Shown: positions 44,766 to 53,930, counted from the first letter of the stretch. The stretch: DNA of 64,000 nucleotides from Ureibacillus sinduriensis BLB-1 = JCM 15800 (GCF_000772955.1 NZ_JPVO01000049.1:1-64000), one strand, 5' to 3'. The notes: generated by a model from the letters alone, not told the origin. Numbers and translations are program-made.

Positions 44766-45281
44766 TTAAACATAAGCTGAATCATCAAATTCAATTTCAA
44801 CCTGATAGTTTTTGGCATTGATTGAATTGGATAATCGGTGTGCCTCTTTTTCTAGTTCTATTGCACGCTTGCGGTATTCCGCTGGGTCGAACAGGGCCAC
44901 ATTATAGAATATGATGGAATCGCTTGCACTATGGTAGAGTGTTTCTTTTTCGGACTGCCCAAGATGTTTGCATAAACTGGCTTCAGCACGTAATTGGGAA
45001 GCGAGTTCAATGGCTTCGACAATCGCGAATTCCTCATCTTTGAAAGTTACCGAGTTATCGATATTTGCACGGTAAATCAGCTTGTCTAGTATGCGGGAAT
45101 CTTTGCGTACTTGTGCTAATTCAGCCTCCACTTCAGCGATTGTTCTGCCAGATGATTTCGGTTCTTGCCCTTTTTCCACAACAGTATGTGAAACTTGATG
45201 GATTTCGTTGATAAGTTCCTGTATTTTTTTCGTTAAAATACTCTTTAACTTAACCCCTTCTGCCAATGGTATCTTTTTCAT
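44766..45281 (-). CDS. DIP1984-family protein
   Basis: 171 residues, mostly helical. Resembles the DIP1984 family: N-terminal LAEGVKLKSILTKKIQEL, then the acidic/basic helix DKLIYRANIDNSVTF. No enzymatic motif or membrane segment is seen and the family's function is unknown to me. ATG 45281 is chosen with GAGGGG about 9 bases upstream; a GTG at 45290 overlaps the RBS. It follows the B3/B4 gene immediately, so the pair is probably co-translated. Confidence 0.7.
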   Translation of the reverse strand: MKKIPLAEGVKLKSILTKKIQELINEIHQVSHTVVEKGQEPKSSGRTIAEVEAELAQVRKDSRILDKLIYRANIDNSVTFKDEEFAIVEAIELASQLRAEASLCKHLGQSEKETLYHSASDSIIFYNVALFDPAEYRKRAIELEKEAHRLSNSINAKNYQVEIEFDDSAYV

Positions 45282-45286
45282 AACAT

Positions 45287-45991
45287 TCACCCCTCTATCG
45301 AGATTGCTAGATTATTTTTGTTTAGTAAAAAGCTTTGGGAGTCGCCGCCGTTCACTTGGGTAAACATTTTTCCTGCACTTTGCAATAACTGATTGCATTC
45401 CGATTCATCCAAGGAAGGCCTTAAATAGAAAATCTGAATTGCTTCCGACGTTTCTTCCGTGACTGCTGTCCGAACTGAATCAACAAATGGGCTGCCAAAT
45501 GCGCCCTCTTGATCTTTACTGTATAAGATTTTATTCAATGAGTTGAACCGGCCATTTAACCCTTCGTATCCAGTTTGTTCATCCCCTAACGATACTTCGA
45601 TATCTCCTGAGAGTTTGGCGACATCATAGATGCCAATTGGAATCTCGTATTGAAGGGAGAAAAAATTATTGAGATCAACTGCCGAATGGAAAGGTGCTAG
45701 ATAGTTTTGTTTCGCAATGCGGCGCATTAAGCTTTCCGCTGAGTGGCGATAGCGATTTGGATCTGCTCCAAATGACTTCCAAACAGTGCGCCATTCAGCG
45801 ATCCCTTCTCTTTGCGTAACGGGATTTTCCGCCAGTTCCAAATACAGGTTTTCCTGATAAAGTTGTGTACGGCCTTTTATCATTTGAGGAGATTCTGATA
45901 CGACTATTTTGGTATAATGGATAATGCCGATTTTTAATTGGTCGTTCGTTTGTAGAAGTTCTTTATTTAATGAGATGTTCAAGCAAATCAC
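45287..45991 (-). CDS. B3/B4 domain protein
   Basis: 234 residues. B3/B4 domain as found in the beta chain of phenylalanyl-tRNA synthetase: WRTVWKSFGADPNRYRHSAESLMRRI, then the LNNFFSLQYEIPIGIYD and DSVRTAVTEETSEAIQIFYLRP segments. Free-standing members are suspected to hydrolyse or bind mischarged amino acids or tRNA; this is not established here. Divergent from queG, with a roughly 70-bp shared promoter region. Confidence 0.8.
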   Translation of the reverse strand: MICLNISLNKELLQTNDQLKIGIIHYTKIVVSESPQMIKGRTQLYQENLYLELAENPVTQREGIAEWRTVWKSFGADPNRYRHSAESLMRRIAKQNYLAPFHSAVDLNNFFSLQYEIPIGIYDVAKLSGDIEVSLGDEQTGYEGLNGRFNSLNKILYSKDQEGAFGSPFVDSVRTAVTEETSEAIQIFYLRPSLDESECNQLLQSAGKMFTQVNGGDSQSFLLNKNNLAISIEG

Positions 45992-46061
45992 CTACATTTA
46001 TAAATTTCGCAACATCAGCGTATATACTATACTTTACCAAAAAGAGGAGATGAATGCGAAG

Positions 46062-47195
46062 ATGAAAATCGAACAATTGCAATCAGAGCTAATTGAATAT
46101 GCAAAATCCATCGGTGTTGATAAGATCGGTTTTACGCATGCCTCTCCTTTTCATGAAATGAAAAATCGATTGAAACGGCAGCAACAGTTAGGCTATCAGT
46201 CGGGATTTGAAGAATCGGATATTGAGAAAAGAACAGAGCCCCTGCTCCTTTTGGATAGCGCCGAAAGTATTATCTCCATCGCCCTTGCATATCCTTCGAA
46301 AATGGAAGATGCGCCAACAGGGAAAAAGGGGGCACGTCGGGGTATTTTTGCCCGAGCTTCATGGGGAGTGGACTACCATGTTGCTGTGCGTGAACGTTTG
46401 AAATTGCTTGAGGAGTGGTTGAGAGAACGCGTTCAACATGTTCAAACGAAGTCGATGGTTGACACTGGAGAACTTGTGGATCGTGCTGTTGCAGAACGGG
46501 CCGGCATAGGGTGGAGCGGCAAAAACTGTTCCATCATTACCCCGGAATTTGGTTCGTATGTGTACCTTGGGGAAATGATTACGAATATCCCCTTCAAACC
46601 CGATACACCGATGGAAGATGAATGTGGGGAGTGCCGACTTTGTTTGGATGTTTGTCCAACTGGCGCTTTAATCGAAGGCGGCCAATTGAATTCACAACGT
46701 TGTGTAGCTTTCCTGACGCAAACGAAGGATTTTTTGCCGGATGAATTTCGAAAGGAGCTTGGGAACCGCATCTACGGTTGTGATACGTGCCAAACAGTAT
46801 GCCCAAAAAATAAAGGGAAAAGCAATTGGATTCACGATGAATTCAAACCCGATCCCGAATTGGCGAAGCCTCTGTTGCAGCCATTGCTTCAAATGTCGAA
46901 CAAAGAGTTCAAGTCCAAATTCGGCTATATGTCTGGTTCATGGAGAGGGAAGAAGCCGATCCAGCGGAATGCCATCATTGCCTTAGCCCATTTTAAAGAA
47001 CAATCCGCAATACCGGATTTAATCGCAATCATGAATAAAGATGAACGTCCCGTTATGCGTGGAACAGCTGCATGGGCGATAGGAAAAATAGGTGGGCCGC
47101 ATGCCGAGGAAGCTTTGCGAAAGGCAAAGGCTGTTGAAAAGGATGAGGAAGTCCTTCGAGAAATCGACAAAGGGCTTAAATTATTAATATCTTAA
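46062..47195 (+). CDS. queG: epoxyqueuosine reductase QueG
   Basis: 377 residues. Cobalamin-binding DUF1730-type N-terminal domain (IGVDKIGFTHASPF), then two 4Fe-4S motifs, CGECRLCLDVCPTGAL and CDTCQTVCPKNK, and C-terminal HEAT-like repeats (about 310-375) that bind tRNA. It reduces epoxyqueuosine to queuosine at tRNA position 34. ATG 46062 gives the usual N terminus; the frame stays open to 45924 but that part has no support. trmL follows, as in B. subtilis. Confidence 0.93.
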   Translation: MKIEQLQSELIEYAKSIGVDKIGFTHASPFHEMKNRLKRQQQLGYQSGFEESDIEKRTEPLLLLDSAESIISIALAYPSKMEDAPTGKKGARRGIFARASWGVDYHVAVRERLKLLEEWLRERVQHVQTKSMVDTGELVDRAVAERAGIGWSGKNCSIITPEFGSYVYLGEMITNIPFKPDTPMEDECGECRLCLDVCPTGALIEGGQLNSQRCVAFLTQTKDFLPDEFRKELGNRIYGCDTCQTVCPKNKGKSNWIHDEFKPDPELAKPLLQPLLQMSNKEFKSKFGYMSGSWRGKKPIQRNAIIALAHFKEQSAIPDLIAIMNKDERPVMRGTAAWAIGKIGGPHAEEALRKAKAVEKDEEVLREIDKGLKLLIS

Positions 47196-47277
47196 TTTCT
47201 CGATCAACATGGTTGAGATAATGCATACAAAGCCGAACCAGGTAATGAAATATAGTAATAGAGGGAAGTGTTTAGAT

Positions 47278-47751
47278 TTGCCATTGCATATTGTTTTATA
47301 TCAACCAGAAATACCGGCCAATACGGGCAACATTGCGCGCACTTGTGCGGGTACGAATACATCATTGCATTTAATCCGGCCTCTGGGCTTTTCGACGGAT
47401 GATAAAATGCTAAAACGTGCGGGTTTGGATTATTGGCATGCAGTCAATATTGTGTATCACGACAGTTTGGAAGACTTCATAGAGTATTCAAAAGATGGAG
47501 AGCTTTTCCTGATCGAGACTTATAGCGACGAACCGTATTCTAACCACGACTTTAGCGACAAAGAAAAAGATATCTATTTCATGTTCGGAAAAGAAACAAC
47601 AGGATTACCCAAAGAATTTGCTTATGAATTACGGGATAAATGTTTGCGAATCCCGCAAAGTGAGCATATCCGTTCATTAAATTTGTCGAACACGGCTGCC
47701 ATCATCATTTACGAAGCACTTCGCCAGCAAAGTTTTCCTGGTTTAAAATAA
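47278..47751 (+). CDS. trmL: tRNA (cytidine/uridine-2'-O-)-methyltransferase TrmL
   Basis: 157 residues, SPOUT fold. N-terminal LHIVLYQPEIPANTGNIART, middle MFGKETTGLP, C-terminal RIPQSEHIRSLNLSNTAAI, together forming the trefoil-knot SAM site. It methylates the wobble base of tRNA-Leu. A TTG start at 47278, preceded by GAGGGAAG, gives the standard N terminus; the upstream frame from 47209 has no matching sequence. Length fits B. subtilis CspR (about 160). Confidence 0.9.
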   Translation: MPLHIVLYQPEIPANTGNIARTCAGTNTSLHLIRPLGFSTDDKMLKRAGLDYWHAVNIVYHDSLEDFIEYSKDGELFLIETYSDEPYSNHDFSDKEKDIYFMFGKETTGLPKEFAYELRDKCLRIPQSEHIRSLNLSNTAAIIIYEALRQQSFPGLK

Positions 47752-47801
47752 AATAAAGCTCCATTTGTGTAGTGCATTACACAGATGGAGCTTTATTTTA
47801 T
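47748..47801. terminator. bidirectional terminator between trmL and the VOC gene
   Basis: A 22-bp stem, TAAAATAAAGCTCCAT with ATGGAGCTTTATTTTA plus inner TTGTGT/ACACAG, with T/A-rich flanks on both strands. Confidence 0.93.
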
Positions 47802-47803
47802 TT

Positions 47804-48220
47804 TTAAATCCCGTTAGTATTCATTAATACAATTCGCCAGCCATCGGGGTCTTCAATCGTCACCCCTTTTTCTTCCCAATAGGGATTTTCAGGTGCAGTT
47901 TCTGAATAGCCCATCTCCTTAAGTCTTTGTGCAATGTGTCCAATTGTTTGTCGATCCGGCATATAAAATACAAGTAAATTGTCCTTGGACGGTGCTGGAC
48001 AAGGGCTGCCGTCGATATGTTGAGTAAATTCGAGATGATAGCTTGCATCGGGCAAGCCTATTAATAATCCGGAATACCCTCTATGTCCAGTAAAGGAGCC
48101 AATTTTCTCCAAACCGATTCCTTCACAGTAAAAGCGTTCCACTTCTTCAATTTGATCAGTAGGCCGTGCAACACGTACTTGAACTACTTGCAATTGATCT
48201 GGCCAATGCTTATCCATCAT
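47804..48220 (-). CDS. VOC-superfamily protein (YycE-like)
   Basis: 138 residues, one glyoxalase/bleomycin-resistance fold. VVQVRVARPTDQIEEVERFY, LEFTQHIDG and EDPDGWRIVLMN supply typical metal-site positions (His and Glu in part; the first position is Arg/Ala rather than His). Resembles B. subtilis YycE. Substrate unknown. RBS AAAGGGGGATG on the minus strand before ATG 48220. Confidence 0.82.
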   Translation of the reverse strand: MMDKHWPDQLQVVQVRVARPTDQIEEVERFYCEGIGLEKIGSFTGHRGYSGLLIGLPDASYHLEFTQHIDGSPCPAPSKDNLLVFYMPDRQTIGHIAQRLKEMGYSETAPENPYWEEKGVTIEDPDGWRIVLMNTNGI

Positions 48221-48415
48221 TCATCCCCCTTTTTTTCTATTGTACCGTGAAGACATTTGACAAAAAATTCGCCTTTTGACTGAAATTGAATATTGTAGTA
48301 ATTGATAAAAACACCGGGGATAAAGAACATATAGTGAGCAAGGCGTGAATGGGGAAATCACGGTGAAGAAAACATGTTTCTAGGGCTGGTTACAAGGACA
48401 CCTTCTAGTGAAAGT

Positions 48416-49508
48416 GAGGGACAGTTGTCCAATAGAGCTGGTCTAAAAGACAACTTTTGGAGAAGCGAGGGAAAGTTGTCCGATAGAGTTTGTTTAAAAA
48501 GACAACTTTTGGAGAAGCGCAGGAAAATTGTCCAATAGAGCGGTTTAAAGCTACAATTTTTGAAGAATTGAAGAAAAGTTGTCCAATAGAGTTGATCTAA
48601 AAGACAACTTTTGGAGAAGCGCAGGAAAATTGTCCAATAGAGCGGTTCAAAGAGACAACTTTTGGAGAATCGAAGAAAAGTTGTCCAATAGAGTTGGTCT
48701 AAAAGACAACTTTTGGAGAAGCGCAGGAAAATTGTCCAATAGAGCGGTTCAAAGAGACAACTTTTGGAGAATCGAAGAAAAGTTGTCCAATAGAGTTGGT
48801 CTAAAAGACAACTTTTGGAGAAGCGCAGGAAAATTGTCCAATAGAGCGGTTCAAAGAGACAACTTTTGGAGAATCGAAGAAAAGTTGTCCAATAGAGTTG
48901 GTCTAAAAGACAACTTTTGGAGAAGCGCAGGAAAATTGTCCAATAGAGCGGTTCAAAGAGACAACTTTTGGAGAATCGAAGAAAAGTTGTCCAATAGAGT
49001 TGGTCTAAAAGACAAATTTTGGAGAAGTGAAGGAAAGTTGTCCGATAGAGCTGTCTAAAAGACAAATTTTGGAGAAGTGAAGGAAAGTTGTCCTATAGAG
49101 TTTGACTAAAAGACAACTTTTGGAGAAAAAAAGGAAAGTTGTCCAATAGAGCTGTCTAAAAGACAAATTTTGGAGAAGTGAAGGAAAGTTGTCCAATAGA
49201 GTTTGACTAAAAGACAACTTTTGGAGAAGAGAAGGAAAGTTGACCAATAGAGTTTGTTTAAAAGACAACTTTTGGAGAAATGAAGAAAAGTTGTCCAATA
49301 GAGCATGCCAAAAAGACAACTTTTGGAGAAACGCAGAAAAGTTGTCCAATAGAGCTGGTCTAAAAGACAAATTTTGGAGAAAAAAAGGAAAGTTGTCCAA
49401 TAGAGCGGTTCAAAGAGACAACTTTTGGTGAAACGAAGGAAAGTTGTCCAATAGAGCATGCCAAAAGACAACTTTTGGAAAAATGAAGAAAAGCCGTCCA
49501 ATAGAGCA
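48416..49508. repeat. tandem array of 21 units of about 51 bp with alternating inverted arms
   Basis: Units begin with GACAACTTTTGGAGAA at 48449, 48501, 48551 (degenerate), 48603, 48654, 48705, 48756, 48807, 48858, 48909, 48960, 49011, 49061, 49112, 49162, 49213, 49264, 49315, 49366, 49417 and 49467; spacing is 50-52 bp. Each unit also holds AAAAGTTGTCCAATAGAG, so GACAACTTTT and its complement AAAAGTTGTC alternate with spacers of about 12 and 19 nt. Between 48603 and 49010 two unit types alternate, giving an almost perfect 102-bp higher-order repeat copied four times. Because 51 is a multiple of three, long frames open on both strands; these lack start signals and are treated as non-coding. 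Confidence 0.93.
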
Positions 49509-49604
49509 GCCACAAAGCGCGCTTTGCAGTTAAAGAGCTCACATATGCTTGAAAGGAAAGTGCATCTTCGAACTAGAACTATCCAGATAACATGTTCCTG
49601 CAAA

Positions 49605-49660
49605 AATAAAAAAAGCAACCAAGGAAAGACACAATAATATAGTGTCTTCCTAAGTTACCT
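49605..49660 (-). terminator. terminator of the CatE-like gene
   Basis: On the minus strand AGGAAGACAC pairs with GTGTCTTTCCT (one bulge) around TATATTATT; outer GGTAACTT/TTGGTTGC may extend the stem. A T-rich run follows at 49610-49600. Confidence 0.8.
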
Positions 49661-49665
49661 AGTAC

Positions 49666-50553
49666 TTATTCTCCGTCGAAAGTGAAAACGATGCGGATGC
49701 CGGATGGATCAACCGTAGAGAAGGCTTGCGCGCCACTAAACTTTGGAGCTCCGTCAAACGGCTCTAGTTTTGCGCCCATTGATGATAAGTTATCTTTGAT
49801 TTTATTAGCTTGCGTTTCGTTATCCAACACAATGGTAAATGACTTTAGTCCAACACCATTTTCCGGTACGGGGGTACCGTCTAAACTCTCCCACGTATTT
49901 AAACCGATGTGATGATGGTATTTTCCAGTGGAGATGAATAATGCTTGATTTCCGTAACGAGTCACGATTTCATAGCCTAAAGCTTCCGTATAAAATTTCT
50001 CGCTTTCCGCTAAGTCGGCTACGGATAAATGGATATGTCCCATCACCGTTCCATTCGGTAAACCATTCCAAGTACCGTTTGCGTCACGAAGAATCGATTG
50101 GACATTAACTTGTTCCGTTGTCATGTAGACCATCCCATCCTCTTGCCACAACCATTCTTGTTCAGGACGATCCGTGTAAACTTCAATACCGTTTCCATCT
50201 GGGTCGTTTAAGTAAAATGCCTCACTTACATGATGATCACCTGCACCTACCCGCACATTTTGCTGTATCGTATGCTGAATAAAGTTGCCTAGGTCGCTTC
50301 GGGTTGGTAGCAGCAACGCGAAGTGATAAAGCCCTGTTTGACCACGGCGCAATGGTTGGGCATTCGGCACTTCTTCCAATGAGAGCAAGCTTGATGTGCC
50401 ATCAAAAGTTAGAACTGCCGATGACTTTGTTCTCTCCAGCACATTAAATCCGATGATTGACTCATAATAATGAATAGATCGGTCGAGATTTGAAACTTTT
50501 AACTGAACGTGTGAAACATACATATTGGGTTTTTTATGAAAGTGTGTCGGCAT
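49666..50553 (-). CDS. two-domain extradiol dioxygenase (CatE/YfiE-like)
   Basis: 295 residues, two VOC modules. First: YVSHVQLKVSNLDRSIHYY and EAFYLNDPDGNGIEVYTDR. Second: GHIHLSVADLAESEKFYTEALG and HHHIGLNTW. The His/His/Glu Fe(II) ligands of type I extradiol enzymes can be placed. Resembles B. subtilis CatE, catechol 2,3-dioxygenase, which opens catechol rings. A MhqR or CatR partner is not seen nearby. RBS AAAGGTGG before ATG 50553. Confidence 0.85.
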   Translation of the reverse strand: MPTHFHKKPNMYVSHVQLKVSNLDRSIHYYESIIGFNVLERTKSSAVLTFDGTSSLLSLEEVPNAQPLRRGQTGLYHFALLLPTRSDLGNFIQHTIQQNVRVGAGDHHVSEAFYLNDPDGNGIEVYTDRPEQEWLWQEDGMVYMTTEQVNVQSILRDANGTWNGLPNGTVMGHIHLSVADLAESEKFYTEALGYEIVTRYGNQALFISTGKYHHHIGLNTWESLDGTPVPENGVGLKSFTIVLDNETQANKIKDNLSSMGAKLEPFDGAPKFSGAQAFSTVDPSGIRIVFTFDGE

Positions 50554-50662
50554 TGACTATACCACCTTTTGTTATTTTTGATAATCAACTTACTTTATGT
50601 AACTAAGTATATTTTCGATAGTTAACAAAGTCAAGAGATTATGCTAAAAGTAACTTTTCCAA

Positions 50663-50702
50663 TAAAAAAAGAAACTAGGACAACTTATGTTGACCCAGTT
50701 TC
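50663..50702 (-). terminator. terminator of the 30-residue gene
   Basis: GAAACTAGGACAAC (50671-50684) pairs with GTTGACCCAGTTTC (50689-50702), two mismatches. On the minus strand it is followed by TTTTTTTATT. Confidence 0.85.
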
Positions 50703-50715
50703 TAAAGGTTAGAGA

Positions 50716-50808
50716 CTATTTGTTTGATGTGTAATCGCCTTCATAGCCAGCTGTAAAGATAGCTATTAAGAATGCTACTGTAACACCAAGAATTAATACT
50801 AAACCCAT
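50716..50808 (-). CDS. small membrane protein of 30 residues
   Basis: A short frame with ATG at 50808, strong RBS AAGGAGGATA on the minus strand and its own terminator. The product starts MGLVLILGVTVAFLIAIF, a single membrane helix, followed by a short hydrophilic tail (AGYEGDYTSNK). The family is not recognised. RBS, terminator and clean helix make it a likely real gene. Confidence 0.7.
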   Translation of the reverse strand: MGLVLILGVTVAFLIAIFTAGYEGDYTSNK

Positions 50809-50948
50809 GGAAGTATCCTCCTTGTGTATATAGAATCTCTCTATTAAGTATAGCTCAAATAAAATAACTTTACTACATTAATTTCTTATATTGAAAAAAG
50901 GTTCAATTCTTTTAATTGGGGAACAATAAAGTAAGGAGGCGGATAAAT

Positions 50949-51143
50949 ATGGAAAGGGATAAACCAGTCTTAAATGGTACTATGGCTAATAATATGGAAG
51001 ATTTAAATTTTCTTGGAAAACAGATGGAACGGATGCGTGATGGTGCACAATTGGAAGAAGATGAGCGTTTCCCGGATCCGATCCAATTCGATGAACTCGA
51101 TAATAATAATGATGAAAAACAGAGCATTAAACGGAAAAATTGA
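50949..51143 (+). CDS. small acidic hydrophilic protein, unknown function
   Basis: 64 residues, ATG 50949 with RBS AAGGAGG. Soluble, rich in Asp/Glu/Asn/Arg, with NMEDLNFLGKQMERMRDG and a ERFPDPIQFDELDNN segment; no hydrophobic or Cys motifs. I do not recognise a family. It stands alone between divergent/convergent neighbours and ends before a hairpin. Confidence 0.65.
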   Translation: MERDKPVLNGTMANNMEDLNFLGKQMERMRDGAQLEEDERFPDPIQFDELDNNNDEKQSIKRKN

Positions 51144-51195
51144 CATTACTAAAATTCCCTAAGGGTAGCTGGTACTTTTCCAACTGCTATCGTCT

Positions 51196-51226
51196 AAAGG
51201 GGTACCCCATATGGAGATACCCCTTT
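51196..51226. terminator. hairpin between the 64-residue gene and the acyl-CoA synthetase
   Basis: AAAGGGGTA (51196-51204) with TACCCCTTT (51218-51226); little T on either side, so a weak or factor-aided terminator for both converging genes. Confidence 0.55.
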
Positions 51227-51235
51227 CCACTCAAT

Positions 51236-52837
51236 TCAATAATCTTTTAACTCTTCTCTTAATTTTGCTTTCAAAAACTTGCCGACAGAAGTTTTCGGAA
51301 TTTCATCAAGGAAAATGATATCATCCGGAAGCCACCATTTTGCAAATTGCCCCTCTAAATAGCTAATTAACTCATCTTTATCAGCAACTTTTCCTTCCTT
51401 TAAAACAACGCAGGCCAATGGACGTTCCAGCCACTTTTCATGAGGAATGGCGATAACGGCTGCTTCGAAAATCGCCTCATGTGTCATTAAAGCGTTTTCT
51501 AATTCGACGGAGGAAATCCATTCACCGCCGCTCTTGATTAAATCCTTCGTTCGGTCGGTGATTTTAATATAGCCTTCAGGAGTGACTACCGCTATATCGC
51601 CGGTATATAACCAACCATCCTTGAACGCATCATTTGAACGTTCATCTTTATAGTATTCGTGTGCAATCCATGGACCTCGCACACGAAGTTCACCCATTGT
51701 CCGGCCATCCCATGGAACAACACCCGCTTCATTCACTACTTCTGTATCAAGAAGTGGAACGGTCAACCCTTGTGTTGCACGGATATCCATTTTTTCCTCT
51801 GCCGTCCAATCGTCCATTTGTGACGTGTAATTGGATAAGGAGACGATTGGGGAAGTTTCCGTCATCCCGTAACCAACGATATATGGAACCTTGAATTTAT
51901 CTTCGAACGTTTTGATCAACCCTTTTGGCGATGCGGATCCTCCACAAACGACTGCACGCAAGGAAGAGATGTTGCGGGGATTTTTCTCTTGTTCTTGTGC
52001 TACACCCAACCAGATGGTAGGCACCCCGGCTGTTAAAGTAACCTTTTCCTGTTCGACTAAATCCAATATCAAGGATGGGGTGAAAGCAGGACCTGGCAAT
52101 ACTTGCGTGGAGCCATATGCAACACATGCAAACGGTAAGCCCCATGCATTTACATGAAACATTGGAACAATGGGTAATACAACATCTTGTTCGCGTACCC
52201 CCATACTATCAGCCAGCCCGAGAGCAAGAGTGTGAAGAACTAACCCGCGGTGCGTATAAACTACCCCTTTTGGCATTCCCGTTGTAGCACTTGTATAGCA
52301 CATTGCCGCAGGAGTGTTCTCATCTAGATTCTGTGGGAAATCGAAAGTATCGGTACTTTCTGCCAGCAGTTTTTCATATGAGTGGATATTAGGGAAGTTG
52401 GATTGCGGTATGTCCATACTATCCTGCATTACGACAATATGTTTAACTGTTTTTAAATAGGGAATTGCTTTTTCAAATAGTGGGAAAAGTTCACCATCAA
52501 TCAGTAAAATTTCATCCTCGGCGTGGTTAATGACATAAATAATATGTTCGGGAGATAAACGAATATTAATCATATGCAATATGGCACCGGCACATGGTAC
52601 TGCAAAGTAAGCCTCAAGGTGCCGATGATGATTCCATGCAAAAGAGCCGACCTTCGTCCCTTGCTTCATGCCCAGTTTTGTTAAAGCATCGGCCAGTTTT
52701 CGCGTACGTTTTACGTATTCTTTATAGGTAATGCGATGAATCGTATCCGTGCTAGTTCTCGAAACAATGAATTTCTCCGGATAATATCTTTCAACCCGCT
52801 CTAAAAAGCTAGTTAACAATAATGGTGTTTCCATCAT
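51236..52837 (-). CDS. long/medium-chain acyl-CoA synthetase (AMP-forming)
   Basis: 533 residues, AMP-binding (ANL) enzyme. Motifs in order: YTSATTGMPKGVV (P-loop, with Ala in place of the usual Gly), GYGMTETSPIV, WLYTGDIAVVTPEGY, DRTKDLIKSGGEWIS and the C-terminal KTSVGKFLK with the catalytic Lys. It activates a carboxylate, probably a fatty acid, to acyl-CoA via acyl-AMP. ATG 52837 is chosen: GGGGAGG lies about 9 bases upstream, within the longer frame that starts at 52882. Confidence 0.9.
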   Translation of the reverse strand: MMETPLLLTSFLERVERYYPEKFIVSRTSTDTIHRITYKEYVKRTRKLADALTKLGMKQGTKVGSFAWNHHRHLEAYFAVPCAGAILHMINIRLSPEHIIYVINHAEDEILLIDGELFPLFEKAIPYLKTVKHIVVMQDSMDIPQSNFPNIHSYEKLLAESTDTFDFPQNLDENTPAAMCYTSATTGMPKGVVYTHRGLVLHTLALGLADSMGVREQDVVLPIVPMFHVNAWGLPFACVAYGSTQVLPGPAFTPSLILDLVEQEKVTLTAGVPTIWLGVAQEQEKNPRNISSLRAVVCGGSASPKGLIKTFEDKFKVPYIVGYGMTETSPIVSLSNYTSQMDDWTAEEKMDIRATQGLTVPLLDTEVVNEAGVVPWDGRTMGELRVRGPWIAHEYYKDERSNDAFKDGWLYTGDIAVVTPEGYIKITDRTKDLIKSGGEWISSVELENALMTHEAIFEAAVIAIPHEKWLERPLACVVLKEGKVADKDELISYLEGQFAKWWLPDDIIFLDEIPKTSVGKFLKAKLREELKDY

Positions 52838-53093
52838 AGTCTTCAACCTCCCCAAATTTGCATAGTTCAACGGATAAAGCATAAGGAAATAGTCCTTTAT
52901 TATGTATATTTAATCAAACTATTAGTTAGAACGGGAAAACGAAGAAAATAATAGAAAATAGCGAGTTTGCATAACTTTCGGTAGAGACGTTCAGAGAGAC
53001 GCAAATCCTAGGAGGAAATATATCAAAGTGATTGTTTTGGTATGTTTGCATTTCATCATATAATGAAGGTAGAGAAAATTAGGAGTGATTAAA

Positions 53094-53927
53094 TTGACTA
53101 TCGTAATTCCTTCAAAAATCATGGCTAATGGAGTGAAAATGCCCTATTTAGGCTTGGGTGTCTACAAAATGACAAATCGTGATCAAGCAATACTGGCCAT
53201 GAGTGAAGCACTCAAAATCGGGTATCGTGCCATTGACACCGCTGCACTTTATTACAACGAAGAAGAGGTTGGGGAAGCAATCCGCAATTCAGGAGTTTCA
53301 AGGGAAGACCTTTTTATTACAACGAAAGTATGGAATGCCGATCAAGGCTATGATAACACTTTGCGTGCATTTGACACATCCCTGAAAAAACTGGGTCTAG
53401 AATATGTGGATTTGTATTTAACCCATTGGCCGGTCGAAGAGAAATTTGTGGATACTTATCGGGCGATTGAGCGTCTCTATGAAGAGAAGCTGATTCGCGT
53501 GCCGGGTGTATCAAATCACCATGCACATCATCTTGAAAAAGTATTTTTAAAAGCAAATGTAAAACCGGTGGTAAACCAAATCGAGTTACACCCTTACTTG
53601 ACACAAGAACCATTGCGCACTTTCTGTAAGCAAAACGATATTGCAGTTACTGCATGGTCACCGCTTGGCCGTGGGGGAATCCTCCAAGATGAAACAATCG
53701 CAAGAATTGCTGGAGAAGTGGGGAAATCTCCTGCGCAAGTAATCCTTCGTTGGCATTATCAGCATGATATCATTTCGATTCCAAAATCGGTTACTCCAAG
53801 TCGAATTGAAGAAAATGTTCAAATTTTTGATTTTGAGTTGTCTTCCGAACAAATGACGAGCCTGAACCAATTAAATAAAAATCAGCGCTTTGGCCAAAAT
53901 CCAGATAGTTTCAAATTTGATTTCTAA
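53094..53927 (+). CDS. aldo/keto reductase
   Basis: 277 residues, TIM barrel. Catalytic Asp/Tyr in DTAALYYNEEEVG, Lys in TTKVW, His in LTHWP; NADPH-binding SIPKSVTPSRIEEN near the C terminus. Resembles B. subtilis YvgN/YtbE, which reduce methylglyoxal and other aldehydes. A TTG start at 53094 follows RBS AGGAGTG; the GTG at 53085 is within it. Single gene with terminator. Confidence 0.9.
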   Translation: MTIVIPSKIMANGVKMPYLGLGVYKMTNRDQAILAMSEALKIGYRAIDTAALYYNEEEVGEAIRNSGVSREDLFITTKVWNADQGYDNTLRAFDTSLKKLGLEYVDLYLTHWPVEEKFVDTYRAIERLYEEKLIRVPGVSNHHAHHLEKVFLKANVKPVVNQIELHPYLTQEPLRTFCKQNDIAVTAWSPLGRGGILQDETIARIAGEVGKSPAQVILRWHYQHDIISIPKSVTPSRIEENVQIFDFELSSEQMTSLNQLNKNQRFGQNPDSFKFDF

Positions 53928-53930
53928 TAT

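Noticed and set aside
45924..46061. N-terminal extension of QueG
   Set aside because: The extension covers the divergent promoter region, and QueG proteins begin at the residues encoded from 46062.
48416..49508. CRISPR array
   Set aside because: The segments between the repeated arms are themselves conserved from unit to unit, and no cas genes are nearby.
48358..49618. Long open frames on both strands through the repeat array (for example 235 codons on the minus strand, 159 on the plus strand)
   Set aside because: They exist because the 51-bp unit is a multiple of three and lacks stops. No RBS or family similarity; frames break wherever a unit is 50 bp.
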